From CAZFHZ01 sp964519015 (GTDB lineage: Bacteria > Blakebacterota > Blakebacteria > Blakebacterales > CAYUVJ01), in assembly GCA_964519015.1 (NCBI GenBank), contig CAZFHZ010000030.1, forward strand, positions 1 through 34,212: a DNA stretch of 34,212 nt, given 5' to 3'. Below are positions 32,380 to 34,212 of this stretch, in pieces; positions within the stretch are counted from its first letter, which is position 1, and each line of letters opens with the position of its first letter. The notes under the pieces were generated by a model. It was not told the origin of the DNA, searched no databases, and worked only from the letters and a program-made list of their open reading frames with translations. Position numbers and translations under genes: made by a program.

Positions 32380-34212
32380 ATGTCGCTCAGGCGTCGTGCT
32401 CCATCCGTACTTGCGCTCGCATTCTCCCTTTCCCTTATCCTGCTCGTGGCCGGTGGCTGCGACCGGCTCCTCAAGTCGAACGGGGACCCGCTGGATGACC
32501 TGGTCGGTTCCTGGTACGCCACCTCCTTCCTGTTCGTCAATCCCGCCAACACCGCCCAGCAGATCGAGGAGGTCGCCCAGGGGACGCAGATGACCCTGGT
32601 GGTCACCGCAGACGGGCATTACACCGCCATCTTCATCCGGCCCGAGGAAGAGACCGAGGTGGACAGCGGCACCATCAGCGCCACCGAGACCGAACTGACG
32701 GTCACTCCTAGCGGCGACTCCCCGATGCACTTCACCTGGTCGTTGAGCGGGGATGTGCTTACGCTGATCAACGCAAATGAGCACCACGACTGGAACAACG
32801 ACGGCAGTGGCGATCCGGCCACCCTGACCATCGTCCTCCACCGCACGACCGCCAATCCGGCGCTGAACGACCTGCTCGGCACCTGGTCGGCCACCAGCAT
32901 GCGTTTCACCAACCTGGCCAATCCATCCCAGCAGGTGGATATGATCGCGGCCGGTGGCTATGTCACCATGAAGGTGGCTACGGGCGGCGTGCTTTCGGTG
33001 GTGAGGGGTCTGCCGGGGGACGAAGAGGCGGGGGGAGTGAAGACCGGCACGGTCTCGCTCTCCGGAGACAGCCTGCTGGTGACCCTGCCGGACGATCCTG
33101 AACCTACCTCCAAGATGGGCTGGTCCCTGGTGGGCGGGGTCCTGACCCTCTCCATGAGCCCGAACTATTTCGACTTCGACGGCGACGGCGACGGCGAAGC
33201 CGCCCGCATGGAGCTGGTCCTGGTCCGGGTCACCGAGCCGGCGCTGAACGCGCTGAACGGCACCTGGGTAGTGGAGGAGATGGAGTACGTCAACCCGTTC
33301 AATCCGACGCAGACCTGGGATGTGTCCACCGGGCTGGCCGCGATGACGGTCGAACTCTCGGGCGGTGTCATTGATGTCTACCAGCTCTCCCTGGGGGACG
33401 ACACCGGGGTCCAGCACGGCACGTACTCCCTCTTCGGCGACCTGCTGATCGCGGACTTCGAAGGGGATTCGGAATCCTCGGCGGTGAAGGTCGCGCTCTC
33501 GGGCGGTTTGCTGCACTTCCAGAGTGTGAGCGACCATCACGACTGGGACGAGGATGGGGAAGACGAACCGGCCGTGATGTATGCCACCTCCAGCGAGTAC
33601 TCCGGACCCGGGGTGGGGGATATCACCGGCATGTGGACGGCGACCGAGTTCCTGTTCAAGAACCCCTTCGATCCCGAGCAGACCTGGGACTACCTGGCCG
33701 ACGGCGGCGCGTGGACCCTGGAGGTCACGGCCGGCGGCGGCGGCCGTCTCGTCGCCGCCTTCCCCGGCCAGGAGGTAATGACGGACAAGGCGGTGATCCT
33801 GGAGAACCACGGTCCGATCCTGGAGTTCCACTATGCCACGGGGGAGCCGGTCTATAACGCCTTCAAGGTCGACGCGGGTTGCATCTACATGGTCAGGTTC
33901 GTCCACCTTGACTGGAATGGCGACGGCGTCGCCAGTGAACCGGCCGTCCGCACCGTGGAACTCGATCCGGTCAGCGATATCGCGGCGGCTTCCGATTTCG
34001 CCGGCGATTGGTCGGCCTCCTCGATGGTCTACTGGCGGGTGCCCGGCTGGACCGAATCGTACGACTCGATCGCCGAGGGCGGGGCCTTCAACCTGAACAT
34101 CCAGCCCGATCTCATCTTCGCCGGCTCCATGACGCCGCCGGGAGAGAGTCCGGAGGCGATCAGCGGATACGGGGAGATCTTCGGGAACCTGCTGATGCTC
34201 TACGATAATGCG
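32380..34212 (+). CDS. Lipoprotein of tandem lipocalin-like repeats with calcium-type loops (3' end off the window)
   Basis: The frame is open from ATG 32380 (AGGAGGT upstream) to the last base, 611 codons with no stop, so the C-terminus is missing. Residues 1-27 are a lipoprotein signal ending LLVAGGC. Then come five homologous units of about 125 residues, each starting with a G-x-W core: G43SW, G167TW, G294TW, G417MW, G542DW. Each of the first four ends with an acidic DxDxDG-like loop: DWNNDGSGD (from D137), DFDGDGDGE (D265), DWDEDGEDE (D388), DWNGDG (D511). The unit opening (G.W.a....f.NP.....Q) recalls lipocalin-4-type domains. It is likely anchored at the cell surface; the ligand is unknown, and calcium binding is inferred from the loops. 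Confidence 0.82.
   Translation, partial: MSLRRRAPSVLALAFSLSLILLVAGGCDRLLKSNGDPLDDLVGSWYATSFLFVNPANTAQQIEEVAQGTQMTLVVTADGHYTAIFIRPEEETEVDSGTISATETELTVTPSGDSPMHFTWSLSGDVLTLINANEHHDWNNDGSGDPATLTIVLHRTTANPALNDLLGTWSATSMRFTNLANPSQQVDMIAAGGYVTMKVATGGVLSVVRGLPGDEEAGGVKTGTVSLSGDSLLVTLPDDPEPTSKMGWSLVGGVLTLSMSPNYFDFDGDGDGEAARMELVLVRVTEPALNALNGTWVVEEMEYVNPFNPTQTWDVSTGLAAMTVELSGGVIDVYQLSLGDDTGVQHGTYSLFGDLLIADFEGDSESSAVKVALSGGLLHFQSVSDHHDWDEDGEDEPAVMYATSSEYSGPGVGDITGMWTATEFLFKNPFDPEQTWDYLADGGAWTLEVTAGGGGRLVAAFPGQEVMTDKAVILENHGPILEFHYATGEPVYNAFKVDAGCIYMVRFVHLDWNGDGVASEPAVRTVELDPVSDIAAASDFAGDWSASSMVYWRVPGWTESYDSIAEGGAFNLNIQPDLIFAGSMTPPGESPEAISGYGEIFGNLLMLYDNA

Noticed and set aside
31933..33906. 657-codon minus-strand open frame opposite the lipocalin-repeat lipoprotein
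   Set aside because: The plus strand has a signal peptide, ribosome binding site and clear internal repeats; the minus frame lacks these.

Overview
This is a gene-dense, high-GC bacterial window with almost no spacer; no gap between genes exceeds about 300 bp. A run of 10 N inside cbiQ shows it comes from a scaffolded draft or metagenome assembly. The mix of a duplicated-FtsX (ADOP-type) permease, secreted M28 peptidase, several 6-bladed beta-propeller lipoproteins, a TonB-dependent receptor and lipoprotein signals points to a Gram-negative, diderm lineage of the Gemmatimonadota/Acidobacteriota type or a related candidate phylum. That placement is an inference from gene content; I see no rRNA, tRNA, transposase, CRISPR array or prophage.

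Layout: (1) 1-81, the 3' end of an unknown gene. (2) 41-1612 (-), an exported M28 peptidase. (3) 1739-6032 (+), a molybdenum hydroxylase operon: [2Fe-2S] subunit, Tat-exported Mo subunit (IorA/IorB type), XdhC and a THEP1-type NTPase. (4) 6081-7811 (-), a beta-propeller lipoprotein behind a half-length PhzF. (5) 8038-10272 (+), NUDIX hydrolase, archease and a second propeller lipoprotein. (6) 10421-12085 (+), a secreted esterase-fold protein. (7) 12165-18100, a patch of toxin-antitoxin or defence-like modules (88-aa protein plus nucleotidyltransferase; AAA/DUF4143 ATPase; AbiEi/AbiEii pair) interspersed with lepB and a third propeller lipoprotein. (8) 18200-24087 (-), the complete [NiFe]-hydrogenase maturation operon hypA-B-F-C-D-E. 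(9) 24242-26656 (+), the ADOP-type permease. (10) 26738-28675 (+), a TonB-dependent receptor convergent with (11) cbiM-cbiQ-cbiO (-), an ECF nickel/cobalt importer. (12) 31334-32322 (+), a membrane protein coupled to a winged-helix regulator. (13) 32380 to the end (+), a lipoprotein of tandem lipocalin-like repeats, running off the window.

Functional logic: hyp genes build the Ni-Fe(CN)2CO centre, and the CbiMQO importer with its neighbouring TonB receptor is a plausible metal supply line, although no hydrogenase structural gene lies here. The Mo hydroxylase operon carries its own cofactor-sulfuration chaperone and an unusual NTPase partner. The most unusual regions are the nucleotidyltransferase module at 12.1-13.2 kb, whose palindrome-containing promoter seems to fire a leaderless mRNA, and the calcium-loop lipocalin repeat protein at the right end.
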